Source of the DNA: a virus
IMG/VR virus record: IMGVR_UViG_3300010354_000051
Coordinates: 1 to 64,000 of that record
Direction: 5' to 3' (one strand)
Length of the DNA stretch: 64,000 nt
The translations under genes and the position numbers were made by a program. Below the pieces are notes generated by a model. It was given only the letters and a program-made list of their open reading frames with translations. It did no database searches and was not told the origin of the DNA. Of the stretch, positions 1-7,327 are shown one piece after another; the first letter of the stretch is position 1, and each line of letters starts with the position of its first letter.

Positions 1-87
1 AGGAGTTTTTTTTATCCAAAAGATTTTCTCCCGACACCTTCTTTTTTTTGGGAATTGGGGCAGGGGGGGGGGGTTTGAGGGGGGCTT
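1..87. other. Homopolymer-rich end sequence, no gene
   Basis: Runs of T8, T8, G12 and G6 in under 90 bases, unlike anything else in the window. No reading frame or known signal is visible. It lies beyond the terminator of the leftmost gene and probably reflects low-quality assembly at a contig end; a genuine genome end cannot be excluded. Confidence 0.6.
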
Positions 88-122
88 AAAAAAAAAAAAA
101 AAAAAGGCTGCGGTTAGCAGCC
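88..122 (-). terminator. Rho-independent terminator after the MoxR-type ATPase gene
   Basis: On the minus strand, GGCTGC - loop TAACC - GCAGCC is followed by 18 consecutive T. It begins 9 bases after the stop codon of the ATPase gene and closes the long minus-strand gene block. The T run is longer than needed, and its exact length may be a sequencing error next to the poor-quality end. Confidence 0.85.
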
Positions 123-130
123 TTGTTGTT

Positions 131-1147
131 TCAAGCAGACACTCCTTGGAGCAAGTCTTGATACTTAGGCCCGAACTGTTTGGTGACAGGATCGCTGACG
201 AGCAGTTCGACAAACTTGCCTCGGAAACCCTTTGCGTTGACAGCGACCAGGGCGTCGGACATGAACACACCGCAGTAGTCTTCAGTCGTGGCGCCGAGAA
301 GCCACTTCAGCGAGTTGAAGAAGTTTTCCGGAGTTTGAGAACGGCTGACCAGAGAACCAGTGATGGCGTACAGGAGGCTGGGCTCTTTCGGTGCTTTGAC
401 GCTCTTGTCACCCTGAAGGATCTTGTCAACATCGGGCAGACGGCTGTAGAGACGCTTGAACGAGTTGAATTCGGAAGCGGCGCCTTCGCCCACAGCAGCT
501 TCGACCCCCAGGCCAATGTCCAGAAGCTCCGATGCCATTTCCCAGGTACGGGGGCTGGGCCAGGCAATAGCGTTCTTGCTGAAGTTGTGGAGGAGGTTCG
601 GCTTGAAGTTCATGAAAGAGATAATCTCTTCCCGAATGCCATTGGTGATGGCATAGCTCTTCCAGGACACGAGGTCGACTTCAACGGTCATGTGGTTGAA
701 GCGGTTGGTCAGAGGAGCGGGCATCTGGTTGACCGCAGCACGGTCCTCGACTCGGTTACCAGCCGAGACAATGAACCAGGAGTCAGGGACAACATAGTCA
801 CCAACCCGTCTGTCCAGGACCAACTGCATTGCGACGTTCTGGATGGCCGGAGCTGCCAGGTTGATCTCGTCCAGGAACAGGATGCCCGAGCCGCTTTGGG
901 GCAGGAAGGAGGGGGGAGCGAAGCGGGCCACACCATTCTCAACAAAGGGCAGACCGCGAATATCTGTCGGAGCGAGCTGGCTCAGGCGAAGGTCGATGAC
1001 CTCCATTTTGTGTTTTTTGGCCACTTGGTTGACAATACTCGACTTGCCAATTCCAGGGGCGCCCCACATCATAAGGCTGCGCTTATTGCCCGAAGCGATG
1101 ATCTTGTCCAGGACTTTTTCGGACTCGGAAACAGAAAGCGTATACAT
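131..1147 (-). CDS. MoxR-type AAA+ ATPase
   Basis: About 338 residues from the ATG at 1147; an in-frame GTG at 1183 would add 12. Visible are Walker A GAPGIGKSS (residues 29-37), Walker B ILFLDEIN, a sensor-1 region SAGNR and an arginine-finger-like LTNRF. MoxR ATPases are chaperone-like AAA+ proteins that remodel partner proteins, usually with a von Willebrand A-domain protein. No vWA gene is adjacent here. It is the last gene of the minus-strand block, 13-49 bases after hsp20, and is closed by a strong terminator. Many phages carry such an ATPase and its role in infection is not settled; assembly or host remodelling are both possible. The family call is firm, the function is not. Confidence 0.85.
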   Translation of the reverse strand: MYTLSVSESEKVLDKIIASGNKRSLMMWGAPGIGKSSIVNQVAKKHKMEVIDLRLSQLAPTDIRGLPFVENGVARFAPPSFLPQSGSGILFLDEINLAAPAIQNVAMQLVLDRRVGDYVVPDSWFIVSAGNRVEDRAAVNQMPAPLTNRFNHMTVEVDLVSWKSYAITNGIREEIISFMNFKPNLLHNFSKNAIAWPSPRTWEMASELLDIGLGVEAAVGEGAASEFNSFKRLYSRLPDVDKILQGDKSVKAPKEPSLLYAITGSLVSRSQTPENFFNSLKWLLGATTEDYCGVFMSDALVAVNAKGFRGKFVELLVSDPVTKQFGPKYQDLLQGVSA

Positions 1148-1196
1148 GGAGAAGGGTGGTCCGGTTTCGTGGGACAGAACCACCCTAGCACACTGA

Positions 1197-1580
1197 TCAG
1201 TCGATGGCTACCTGAGTCACATCTCGTTTTGTGTCAAGGCGGATGGTCAGCATGCCATTCTCCATCTTAGCAGACGAGACTCGGCTTGTCTGGCCGACCA
1301 CAAACCGCATCCGGAAAGGGGAGACCAGGGCCGAGCTGACCGTGTATTTCCCTTTGTTCGGGGACTCATATTCACTAGATACGGTCATAATCCCGTTCTC
1401 CACCGTAACACTAACGTCGTTTTTGGTAAGTCCGGGTAGACCGATCTCGTAAATCGTTGCCCCTGATTCATCCTTTCTGCTGTTGTATCGAGGAGATCCT
1501 TCGCCTTCAAGGATGACAGGAACTAAAGAGGCTGCTTTCAAGACAGAGTGGACAAAATCGTTTTGGTTAAGTGTGGCCAT
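1197..1580 (-). CDS. hsp20: Hsp20 / alpha-crystallin small heat-shock protein
   Basis: 127 residues from ATG 1580. The alpha-crystallin core shows as YEIGLPGLTKNDVSVTVENG (from about residue 46) and, near the C-terminus, the conserved strand ENGMLTIRL. Small heat-shock proteins bind unfolding proteins without ATP. Hsp20 is a common auxiliary gene of T4-like cyanophages, which is one reason to suspect a cyanobacterial host. The C-terminal I-x-I motif is not obvious. An in-frame ATG at 1607 would add 9 residues, but it sits immediately beside a variant of the recurrent GTTGAAA element, so 1580 is preferred. The gene precedes the MoxR-type ATPase, giving two chaperone-like genes in a row. Confidence 0.75.
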   Translation of the reverse strand: MATLNQNDFVHSVLKAASLVPVILEGEGSPRYNSRKDESGATIYEIGLPGLTKNDVSVTVENGIMTVSSEYESPNKGKYTVSSALVSPFRMRFVVGQTSRVSSAKMENGMLTIRLDTKRDVTQVAID

Positions 1581-1607
1581 GGTAGTGTTGTAATTTCTAC
1601 ACACCAT

Positions 1608-1616
1608 TATTTCAAC
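1608..1616 (-). promoter_or_regulatory. Variant of recurrent element (GTTGAAATA)
   Basis: Matches GTTGAAA but not the final GC of the recurrent upstream element. It lies 27 bases before the hsp20 ATG, in a 90-base gap after the endolysin gene. Confidence 0.35.
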
Positions 1617-1671
1617 ACGAAAAGTGGATTTTGTCCATGGAGGACCGAACTAGATTTTGCGGATTACCGAA

Positions 1672-2967
1672 TCAGCCCTTGGTGATAATCAGTCCCCAGC
1701 CCGTCTTATCTCCTTCAACCATCCATCTCTTTTCGAAGTTTTTGAAGCTGTACCGGAGTCTGTAGCCGTTCATCGAACCTAGCATGCCCCCGTTAATCAA
1801 GTCGCAATCACCCCAAGGATCGTTGACAATATAATGTCCGGATTCAAGGTCGATGCCCACAATGACCGACCAATGGCCTCCTCCGGTAGGAGAACTGATT
1901 GGGCCTTTATGTAGATAGCCTGCCGGGACCGGAATCTTCTTCTCGAGTTGGGAGATAACGTCTTGACGGTTTAAGTTGTTTCGGAATACGGCCAGTATAC
2001 CTAAGTCCTTAAGCGCTCGGACCTGGGCTGTAGGGTTTACCGTGTCCCCATACTTAAACACGTATTTTTGCATGTATAGGTCGTCCGCCCCCCTGTTTCC
2101 ACCTAGACAACCCGGCTTGAGGAATTCGGCGGTCATTGCACAACTAGAACTGAAGCACATCCGGGCTGAGTTATTGGTTGTTGAATCGAGCTGGGTGTAG
2201 TAGGGTACGTTCAGAAGAATTTTTTCACTTGTTGCAGTCTCAGCCGATCCAGGGTTTACGGTTTTCCAGTGCGGGTTGTATACATACCACGTACCTTGGC
2301 TGTTATCCAGGATGACTTTTGTATGGACTCCGTCGTTTACCGAATCGATAACAGTGTAAGAACGCCCCTTAGGCACTTCCACCTTTTCCTTTTCGCCTAA
2401 CTCAAACGACTGAACCGGTCTTTTCTTCAGAATCGTATCTTGCAACGCGACAAATAGTCTTTTCCCACTTCTGAATTTGTCTAGACCGGAAGACCAAAGC
2501 TTACCTTCGGCCTCTCTCCGCCTCTTTAGCCCGGATTCCACACTCGAACCAGGATTGCGGTAGAGAAGCAGAGCGGCCGGAATTTTTTCCCAGTTCTTGT
2601 CTGTCAAAAACCGGCTTATTGTTGTGAAATCGTTGTTGTTGTAGAAACCCGCCCCAAGGTTGTAGGAGAATGACAACAATGCACCGACTTGCTCGTCGGA
2701 CATTTCGGCAAAGTAGGGGATTTTTGCCACTCCAGGCATGTAAACCAGCTCTAGATCATGTAGCAGGAGCGATTCTGCTTCGGCTAGAGTGATTTTTTCA
2801 CCAGGACTGATCGCTGAACCATCTAGTTTTCTAGTGCTGCCCCAGCCTATTGTCCAGGGCTTACCACCTGTCAGCGGATCGGGGTATGAGGTTAATTCAC
2901 ACCCCTCGAACTGTTTGATTAGAGTTATGGCACAGGCCGGAACTGGCCTATTCTTCGCTGTCGTCAT
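1672..2967 (-). CDS. Modular endolysin: T4-type lysozyme plus C39-like cysteine peptidase
   Basis: 431 residues. Residues ~14-160 form a GH24 lysozyme: IKQFEGCELTSYPDP followed by WTIGWGST matches the E...D...T catalytic arrangement of T4 lysozyme and autolysin-like phage muramidases, and GALLSFSYNLGAG is the usual second motif. A linker with an SH3-like look (~185-235) follows. The C-terminal ~190 residues resemble peptidase_C39_2: NVPYYTQ, a cysteine-rich stretch MCFSSSCAMTAEFL, then GGHWSVIVGID and YIVNDPWG carrying the expected His and Asp. It would cut glycan strands and probably peptide bonds. The gene overlaps an upstream membrane-protein gene by 20 bases, a typical lysis arrangement. 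No signal peptide is seen. The lysozyme call is firm; the C39 activity is inferred. Confidence 0.85.
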   Translation of the reverse strand: MTTAKNRPVPACAITLIKQFEGCELTSYPDPLTGGKPWTIGWGSTRKLDGSAISPGEKITLAEAESLLLHDLELVYMPGVAKIPYFAEMSDEQVGALLSFSYNLGAGFYNNNDFTTISRFLTDKNWEKIPAALLLYRNPGSSVESGLKRRREAEGKLWSSGLDKFRSGKRLFVALQDTILKKRPVQSFELGEKEKVEVPKGRSYTVIDSVNDGVHTKVILDNSQGTWYVYNPHWKTVNPGSAETATSEKILLNVPYYTQLDSTTNNSARMCFSSSCAMTAEFLKPGCLGGNRGADDLYMQKYVFKYGDTVNPTAQVRALKDLGILAVFRNNLNRQDVISQLEKKIPVPAGYLHKGPISSPTGGGHWSVIVGIDLESGHYIVNDPWGDCDLINGGMLGSMNGYRLRYSFKNFEKRWMVEGDKTGWGLIITKG

Positions 2968-3268
2968 CGTCTAGTGAGGGTGGATAAGACTGAGCCTTAA
3001 ACAACACCCCGATAACCTCGTCTTTGCCATCTATCTCTGCTACTTCTGGGTGGTCAGGGCTAGATTCCATGAGTTTCCTCAATTCGTCCGGGATTTCGGG
3101 TGTGCTTCGGCTGGATCTTTTCGCCCCTAGCGCACTCTGTAGAGCGGCTTGAGTGGCAGACATTCTAATTCCATGTTCCTGAAGTTTCATTAGCAGGGAG
3201 GAAAATGCGGCGAAAAGGCCTAAGCCCCAGCTACCGAAAGTGAACAGGTAAAGCAGAGTCGTAACCAT
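2948..3268 (-). CDS. Small membrane protein, holin candidate
   Basis: 106 residues. One hydrophobic segment (about residues 3-27, TLLYLFTFGSWGLGLFAAF) is followed by a charged tail that is very acidic at the end (SLDDDDSEE). It overlaps the endolysin gene by 20 bases and is translated just before it. Size, a single membrane segment and position fit a class III holin or a lysis regulator, but no holin family signature is recognised. A weak AAGGA-like ribosome site precedes the ATG. The membrane location is well supported; the lysis role is inferred from position. Confidence 0.6.
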   Translation of the reverse strand: MVTTLLYLFTFGSWGLGLFAAFSSLLMKLQEHGIRMSATQAALQSALGAKRSSRSTPEIPDELRKLMESSPDHPEVAEIDGKDEVIGVLFKAQSYPPSLDDDDSEE

Positions 3269-3308
3269 GGCGAAAAGAGATTTTCCTTTTTCACTCTAGC
3301 AAGAAAAT

Positions 3309-3596
3309 TTAATCCCGTCTTGAGTGAGTTCCCGAGCATTTCCATTTAGCTCGGGAGAGGCAAAGCGGGGTATTTTTATCTTTTCCGTTACAGTCATAGT
3401 CGTATTGTTTACGCTGTCCTTCTGACCGAGTACAGTATCTATCTCCTTTATCTGTACCGGGGGCGATCGAGTAACCTTTCGCCCCATACCGTACTTTTTT
3501 CTCTCGACCGGTGTCAGGATTAGTAACAGTTTTCACGTATTTCTTTTCGCTGAACTCCGGGTCGACCGACCAGCCTTCTGGAACGATTAAACTCAC
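3309..3596 (-). CDS. Small PEGW-motif phage protein with conserved Cys/basic C-terminus
   Basis: 95 residues, starting at a GTG whose bases overlap the TGA of the preceding gene (GTGA). Residues 5-11 are VPEGWSV, a peptide recurring in this window. The rest ([18 protein letters not shown], then DRYCTRSEG and [10 protein letters not shown]) resembles a family of short basic phage proteins with the pattern 'RYC.RS...LSR.KWKCSG' that often lie near virion genes. Function unknown. Its [11 protein letters not shown] stretch is closely similar to the C-terminal [11 protein letters not shown] of the protein encoded immediately upstream, so a local duplication is possible. Confidence 0.7.
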   Translation of the reverse strand: MSLIVPEGWSVDPEFSEKKYVKTVTNPDTGREKKVRYGAKGYSIAPGTDKGDRYCTRSEGQRKQYDYDCNGKDKNTPLCLSRAKWKCSGTHSRRD

Positions 3597-4204
3597 GGGG
3601 CTAGCTCTCCTGCAAGCATGTGGGATTTATCCTGATCGCCAGACCGGTGAGATTTTCTGCTTATCTCCGGACCTACTGTCCAGCCTTCCGGTACTTTCAT
3701 ACCGACTACTTCACTGTGATCAGCCGAGGCTTTTTTCTTGACACAGTTAGGGACTTGTCTACCGGATTTTTCCTTCGTCCCTACCATTTCATACCCTTTC
3801 CAGCAAGGATCAGGACCTTCCATGTGTTCGGCGAACATGGCATCTTTGTCCGAACCGGGGTGTTGAAGGTATTCGGCAATGGTGTTCAGATAATCTGAAG
3901 CCAGGGTTAGCTTGCCCTGAACCCACTCAGGCAAGTCGGATGATTCGTTAATGAGAGAGTCGATAAGTAGGGCGTTTCTAGCGGCCGAGCGAAGGTCGCC
4001 CTGAGACATTGCTCCCTCTTCCTCCTCCTCTTCTTCGCAATGGCAACTAGTTTCTTCTTCTTCCTCTTCCGAGTCATCATAATCAGACTTGCCGGCTTCT
4101 TTTAAAGCAATTGCAATTGCTTGTTTTTGAGGATGGCCTTCATCGATTAGTTTGCTGATGTTGTCGGAAATAGTTTCATCCGAGCTTCCTTGTTTCAGTG
4201 GCAT
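3593..4204 (-). CDS. Acidic phage protein with PCW-GR-PNC and PEGW motifs
   Basis: 203 residues. The N-terminus ([13 protein letters not shown], then [16 protein letters not shown]) matches a short module frequent in phage proteins. Next come two acidic runs around a CHC tripeptide (about residues 45-62), a helical part ([20 protein letters not shown]), a module with [11 protein letters not shown] and [10 protein letters not shown] typical of phage structural or head-associated proteins, and at residues 171-177 VPEGWTV. The start overlaps the stop of the preceding large gene by 10 bases. These modules suggest a virion-associated or assembly protein; no enzymatic motif is seen. Confidence 0.7.
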   Translation of the reverse strand: MPLKQGSSDETISDNISKLIDEGHPQKQAIAIALKEAGKSDYDDSEEEEEETSCHCEEEEEEEGAMSQGDLRSAARNALLIDSLINESSDLPEWVQGKLTLASDYLNTIAEYLQHPGSDKDAMFAEHMEGPDPCWKGYEMVGTKEKSGRQVPNCVKKKASADHSEVVGMKVPEGWTVGPEISRKSHRSGDQDKSHMLAGELAP

Positions 4205-6177
4205 GAGATTTTAGAGCGGATAGATTGGGCGAATTCGCCATAGGATAGTCCGGCAAACTCAGATGAGTTTGAGACTTTTTTGGGCGCGAAAGAGTTTGAG
4301 CCAAACCCTTTACCTGTTCGAGGCTGGTATTTGGGGTTATCGGGATTTCTCTCCTTGCGGAAAAGACTGCCGCTCGGAGCTTCGGTCCTAGGTGTTTCTT
4401 CAATTGGCTTTCCCCGAAACTTCTCATACTGATCTGGTTTTTCCTCCAGAGGGTTGTCGCTTTGGCCTGTTCTAAACCCTGTTTTGCCAAACAGCGATCT
4501 TTGAACCATCTCAACCGCTTCCTGCGGGCTCGATGCTTGTTTTATTTGATTGGTCAGGTCTTGTACTTGTTTAGGGCCGGGGGTGAAACCCTCTACGTCT
4601 TGTCTTTTAGGCTGGGCGGGAATGTTCAAACCACTTCTGCTTTTTCTCTTAGTAGGAGTAGGCTTTTCAGTTTGAATTTGCTCTATTAGCTGGGGCAGGA
4701 GATTCTCCTCAATGAATTTCTGCTTTTGCTCATCCTCTTTAGCCCAGGGAGAATTAGCCATTCTCTTGAGCATATTGTTTACTTTTTGGGTCGCTTCCAG
4801 CTCTCTTTCGCCTCTTACTTTGGTGGCCCGGTCTCTAGAAGCCTGACTGCCATATTTTTTAGGCGGGGCTGCCGGCTGGTCAGGTTGTTCGGGCTGAGCC
4901 TGTTCGGGCTGAGATTGCTCCTCTGGTTGCTCGGGCTGGGCCTGTTCTTCTGGCTGTTCGGGCTGGGCCTGTTCTTCTGGCTGCTCAGGCTGGGCTTTTT
5001 CTTCAGGTTCGGGCCGAGTAGAAAGGGGAATATTCAGGCCAAACTTCTTGTTAATTATGGACTTTGCCGTGTCTCTGTCCAAGTCAAATTGCTCGGACAA
5101 CTCGTCGATAGTTTCATCTGCAATAAACGCAATATCGTCTGGGCTCAGATTAACATTTGTAGGTGTTATTTTACCGGCTTTTCTGGCAGCGTCCTGGGCT
5201 CTGTCCAGAGCTGCTTTTTTCTCCTGGTTGAATTTAACTCGGAAAGAGTTAGTAATCTCTTCCGGAGAAGCCTTTTCTTTACCAGTATCCTTACTCACTT
5301 CTTCCTCCTCTTCCTGTTGCGGCTCAGGTTCAGGAGCAGCAGGCTTCTGGCCTGGAGCAGCGGGTTTTTCGACCGGAGCAGCAGGTTTCTGAGCCGGAGC
5401 AGTTTCAGTTTTTCTAGCCTCCTGTTCAGCTTTTCTTCTTTCTATACCCTCATCTCGACTAGCTGCAGCAGCAGATCCGGGCAAAGGCAATGCCTGGCTG
5501 GTCTTCCCTTTCTCCAGCCTCTCCTTTAGCTTAGACGCCAAATCATCCTTGCTTAGCTTACCTCTCTTGTAATCGTCCAGGGTCTGCTGTAGATCGGTTT
5601 TAGGGGCTGGTTTGGGCTTTACATCCTTTTGATTTTTTCCAGTCCCTGGCATTTGTGTCCCGCCACCTCTGCCACCAGGCTCTTTTCTCTGCTGATTTAC
5701 GGATTTACCGGCGGATCCGGTGCTTTTAACCCTGTCTTTTTTACTACTACCCTTACCCGATCCAGGGTTATCATAACCCATTTTACCCATTACTGCATTA
5801 GTAATGGCTGCTGCTTGACTCTGGGTATATCTTCTACCTGGGTTTTCGCTATCAAGATAGGCTCCTACATACCCTAATCTTCTATTCATTAGGCCATTTA
5901 CAGCAGCCCAGAACGCATCTTTAGGAGTAGATCCCTGACTTAATTTTTCAGATATAAATTGCCGTAAGGTTTGCCTACCAGCTACACTTCTTTGATAAAC
6001 TTTTTTACAAGCAGGATCTACCGTACCATCACTAAGTATGCAAGGGTTCTGTGTACGAGTCTGACCTCCGGGAGTAGGCCTACCTTTTCTATTGCCCTTA
6101 CCTCCACCCTGTTTTAGCTTAAAGTCTCCCGCCCCTTCACCTGGCTTGAGCTTTGTTATTTTGGGTTCGGTGGCCAT
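4195..6177 (-). CDS. Large low-complexity protein with Pro/Gln/Glu repeats
   Basis: 660 residues, unrecognised as a whole. A basic, Gly/Lys-rich N-terminus leads to a folded-looking stretch (about residues 45-130: [38 protein letters not shown]). A long disordered middle contains two tandem repeats, three KPAAPxx units and three PEEQAQPEQ units, and further mixed-charge linkers. The C-terminus ([17 protein letters not shown]) looks structured again. The next gene starts inside its last codons. The composition suggests an extended scaffold or tether, perhaps a virion or assembly component. A copy of the GTTGAAAG element lies 22 bases upstream of its ATG. Function unknown. Confidence 0.65.
   Translation of the reverse strand: MATEPKITKLKPGEGAGDFKLKQGGGKGNRKGRPTPGGQTRTQNPCILSDGTVDPACKKVYQRSVAGRQTLRQFISEKLSQGSTPKDAFWAAVNGLMNRRLGYVGAYLDSENPGRRYTQSQAAAITNAVMGKMGYDNPGSGKGSSKKDRVKSTGSAGKSVNQQRKEPGGRGGGTQMPGTGKNQKDVKPKPAPKTDLQQTLDDYKRGKLSKDDLASKLKERLEKGKTSQALPLPGSAAAASRDEGIERRKAEQEARKTETAPAQKPAAPVEKPAAPGQKPAAPEPEPQQEEEEEVSKDTGKEKASPEEITNSFRVKFNQEKKAALDRAQDAARKAGKITPTNVNLSPDDIAFIADETIDELSEQFDLDRDTAKSIINKKFGLNIPLSTRPEPEEKAQPEQPEEQAQPEQPEEQAQPEQPEEQSQPEQAQPEQPDQPAAPPKKYGSQASRDRATKVRGERELEATQKVNNMLKRMANSPWAKEDEQKQKFIEENLLPQLIEQIQTEKPTPTKRKSRSGLNIPAQPKRQDVEGFTPGPKQVQDLTNQIKQASSPQEAVEMVQRSLFGKTGFRTGQSDNPLEEKPDQYEKFRGKPIEETPRTEAPSGSLFRKERNPDNPKYQPRTGKGFGSNSFAPKKVSNSSEFAGLSYGEFAQSIRSKISCH
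4923..5003 (-). repeat. Three tandem 27-bp units encoding PEEQAQPEQ
   Basis: Three consecutive 27-base units with few differences inside the 660-aa gene, each giving nine residues rich in Pro, Glu and Gln. Degenerate half units continue downstream to about 4875. In-frame repeats of this sort can expand or contract by slippage. Confidence 0.85.
5336..5398 (-). repeat. Three tandem 21-bp units encoding (K)PAAPxx
   Basis: Three 21-base units (each beginning GCAGC on the plus strand) encode seven-residue Lys-Pro-Ala-Ala-Pro repeats in the disordered middle of the 660-aa protein, like Ala-Pro linkers in multidomain proteins. Confidence 0.8.
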
Positions 6178-6196
6178 TACTCTTAACTATTCCTAC

Positions 6197-6352
6197 TTAC
6201 CTTTCAACGCTCCAGCCTTCAGGCACTTCGATATTAAGCTTGCGCTCTTGGCTAGAAAATACCGGTTCGGTAAGGTCGCTAACTTCTTTCTCCTGCTTCA
6301 AGGGTTGAATAATTCCCTCTCCGCCTGCTCTGGCCTGGTCAATGTTCATCAT
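6197..6352 (-). CDS. 51-aa protein ending in the PEGWSV peptide
   Basis: A short reading frame of 51 codons in the 180-base gap between two larger minus-strand genes, starting with two ATG codons 5 bases after the preceding stop. The sequence begins MMNIDQARAGGEG and ends NIEVPEGWSVER, placing the recurrent PEGWSV peptide at the extreme C-terminus (residues 43-49). The rest is polar and probably unstructured. Matching spacing to its neighbours and the shared motif argue that it is real. Its final codons overlap a GTTGAAAG element serving the next gene. Function unknown. Confidence 0.65.
   Translation of the reverse strand: MMNIDQARAGGEGIIQPLKQEKEVSDLTEPVFSSQERKLNIEVPEGWSVER
6200..6208 (-). 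promoter_or_regulatory. Variant of recurrent element (GTTGAAAGG)
   Basis: Eight of nine bases match the recurrent element. It ends 22 bases upstream of the ATG of the 660-aa protein and is embedded in the last codons of the 51-aa gene. Confidence 0.5.
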
Positions 6353-6356
6353 GGTG

Positions 6357-6791
6357 TTAAAGTCCGAGTACGTCATTAATCAGCTCGTCGCTGATTTCTT
6401 TGCCCAGTCCCTCATTGAGCTTGGCAATTGTTCTCTTCTGCTCATTATGGCAGACTTTTGTTATATCGGCCAGCAGTCCTATGACCGATGACCGATCCCA
6501 TTCAGCAATCTCTGCCTTGTCAGACAAAACTTGGAACCGTTCCAGAATCTCCTCAAGAATAACCAGGCTTGTTTCCCTAATCGCTATCCAATCTTCTCTG
6601 GCCTCTTCATCATCTTCCACCTCTTCCTGAAACTTGTGACTTTGTTCTACTACCCGTATTAAATTCTTACCAACATTTGCTATAGACCTCGGGCCTATTT
6701 TCTCTAGCTCTATAGCCTGAAGCTGGGTAATTATCATACCTCGGGTATCTTTCCCAAACTGGCTGAAATCTCGGACGGTGGAAAGCTTCAT
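6357..6791 (-). CDS. Hypothetical helical protein
   Basis: 144 residues, not recognised. Nearly all predicted helix, with charged amphipathic stretches (EEVEDDEEAREDW at about residues 56-68; ETSLVILEEILERFQ) and no cysteine-rich, membrane or catalytic motif. It lies between the gp25-like wedge gene and the PEGW genes, so it may be a small tail or assembly factor, which is inference from position. The ATG is 8 bases after an exact GTTGAAAGC element, closer than usual. Confidence 0.6.
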   Translation of the reverse strand: MKLSTVRDFSQFGKDTRGMIITQLQAIELEKIGPRSIANVGKNLIRVVEQSHKFQEEVEDDEEAREDWIAIRETSLVILEEILERFQVLSDKAEIAEWDRSSVIGLLADITKVCHNEQKRTIAKLNEGLGKEISDELINDVLGL

Positions 6792-6799
6792 GATTTAAG

Positions 6800-6808
6800 G
6801 CTTTCAAC
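6800..6808 (-). promoter_or_regulatory. Recurrent element GTTGAAAGC
   Basis: Exact copy overlapping the TGA stop of the gp25-like gene, 8 bases before the ATG of the 144-aa gene. A GCTTTC beyond the ATG can pair with its GAAAGC, putting the start codon in a loop. Confidence 0.5.
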
Positions 6809-7325
6809 GGAAACTGTACGAAACAAGGACGTTTTCACCACCTTCTACAGAATAAGTCGCGTAGATATAGCATGTCCCGTCTTCTCCCAGGCGAAGAGAT
6901 ACAGCTAAACGGTCTGTGGATAGGTATGGTATGGCAGTCAACAGTTGCCGTTTTATCGACTGGGCTTCGGCATCTTCACTTATCGTCTCAAACAGCAACT
7001 CTTTTACACCAAAGAAAGGCTGACCGACCCTTTCCCCTATCCTTGTCTCAAACACTTCCTTTATGGCTTGTCCTATTCTGTCATACCCTGATGACGTTTT
7101 TAAACCACCTTGTCCGTCAAGCTCAATCGGATAAGATAACCCTCTTAACGTGCTCGATCCAAGAGAAGACGGAGTAGACAGCTTATCAAAGGCAATTTTT
7201 GGAGCGGTTCTGTTACGGTTCAATTGTTCGCTATTGGCCCGATCCCTCAGGGCGAAATTATTCTTGATGCGGGATAGTTCGACCGAGTCGATTCGGTTAG
7301 GATAGTCCAGGTTATCTAGTGACAT
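6804..7325 (-). CDS. gp25-like baseplate wedge protein
   Basis: 173 residues. After a ~55-residue polar N-terminal extension, the segment LSYPIELDGQGGLKTSSGYDRIGQAI followed by TRIGERVGQPFFG matches the GPW/gp25 family (PF04965), where the 'T..GER...P.FG' signature is diagnostic. gp25-like proteins sit at the junction of baseplate wedge and sheath and are specific to contractile tails. The gene starts 2 bases after the tape-measure stop, suggesting translational coupling. The family call is good; the long N-terminal extension is unusual. Confidence 0.75.
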   Translation of the reverse strand: MSLDNLDYPNRIDSVELSRIKNNFALRDRANSEQLNRNRTAPKIAFDKLSTPSSLGSSTLRGLSYPIELDGQGGLKTSSGYDRIGQAIKEVFETRIGERVGQPFFGVKELLFETISEDAEAQSIKRQLLTAIPYLSTDRLAVSLRLGEDGTCYIYATYSVEGGENVLVSYSFR

Positions 7326-7327
7326 GA

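Noticed and set aside
146-1270. Long plus-strand reading frame (374 codons) opposite the MoxR-type ATPase and Hsp20 genes
   Set aside because: It is the shadow of two well-supported minus-strand genes; the sequence has no family features and it spans a real intergenic junction.
3564-3694. PEGW peptides as remnants of HsdS restriction specificity subunits
   Set aside because: HsdS domains often start with 'PEGWE', but nothing else in these short proteins resembles HsdS and no restriction genes are present.
4726-5529. Plus-strand frame of 267 codons rich in Leu/Phe/Arg
   Set aside because: Antisense of the Pro/Gln/Glu repeats in the 660-aa gene; low-complexity mirror of that composition.
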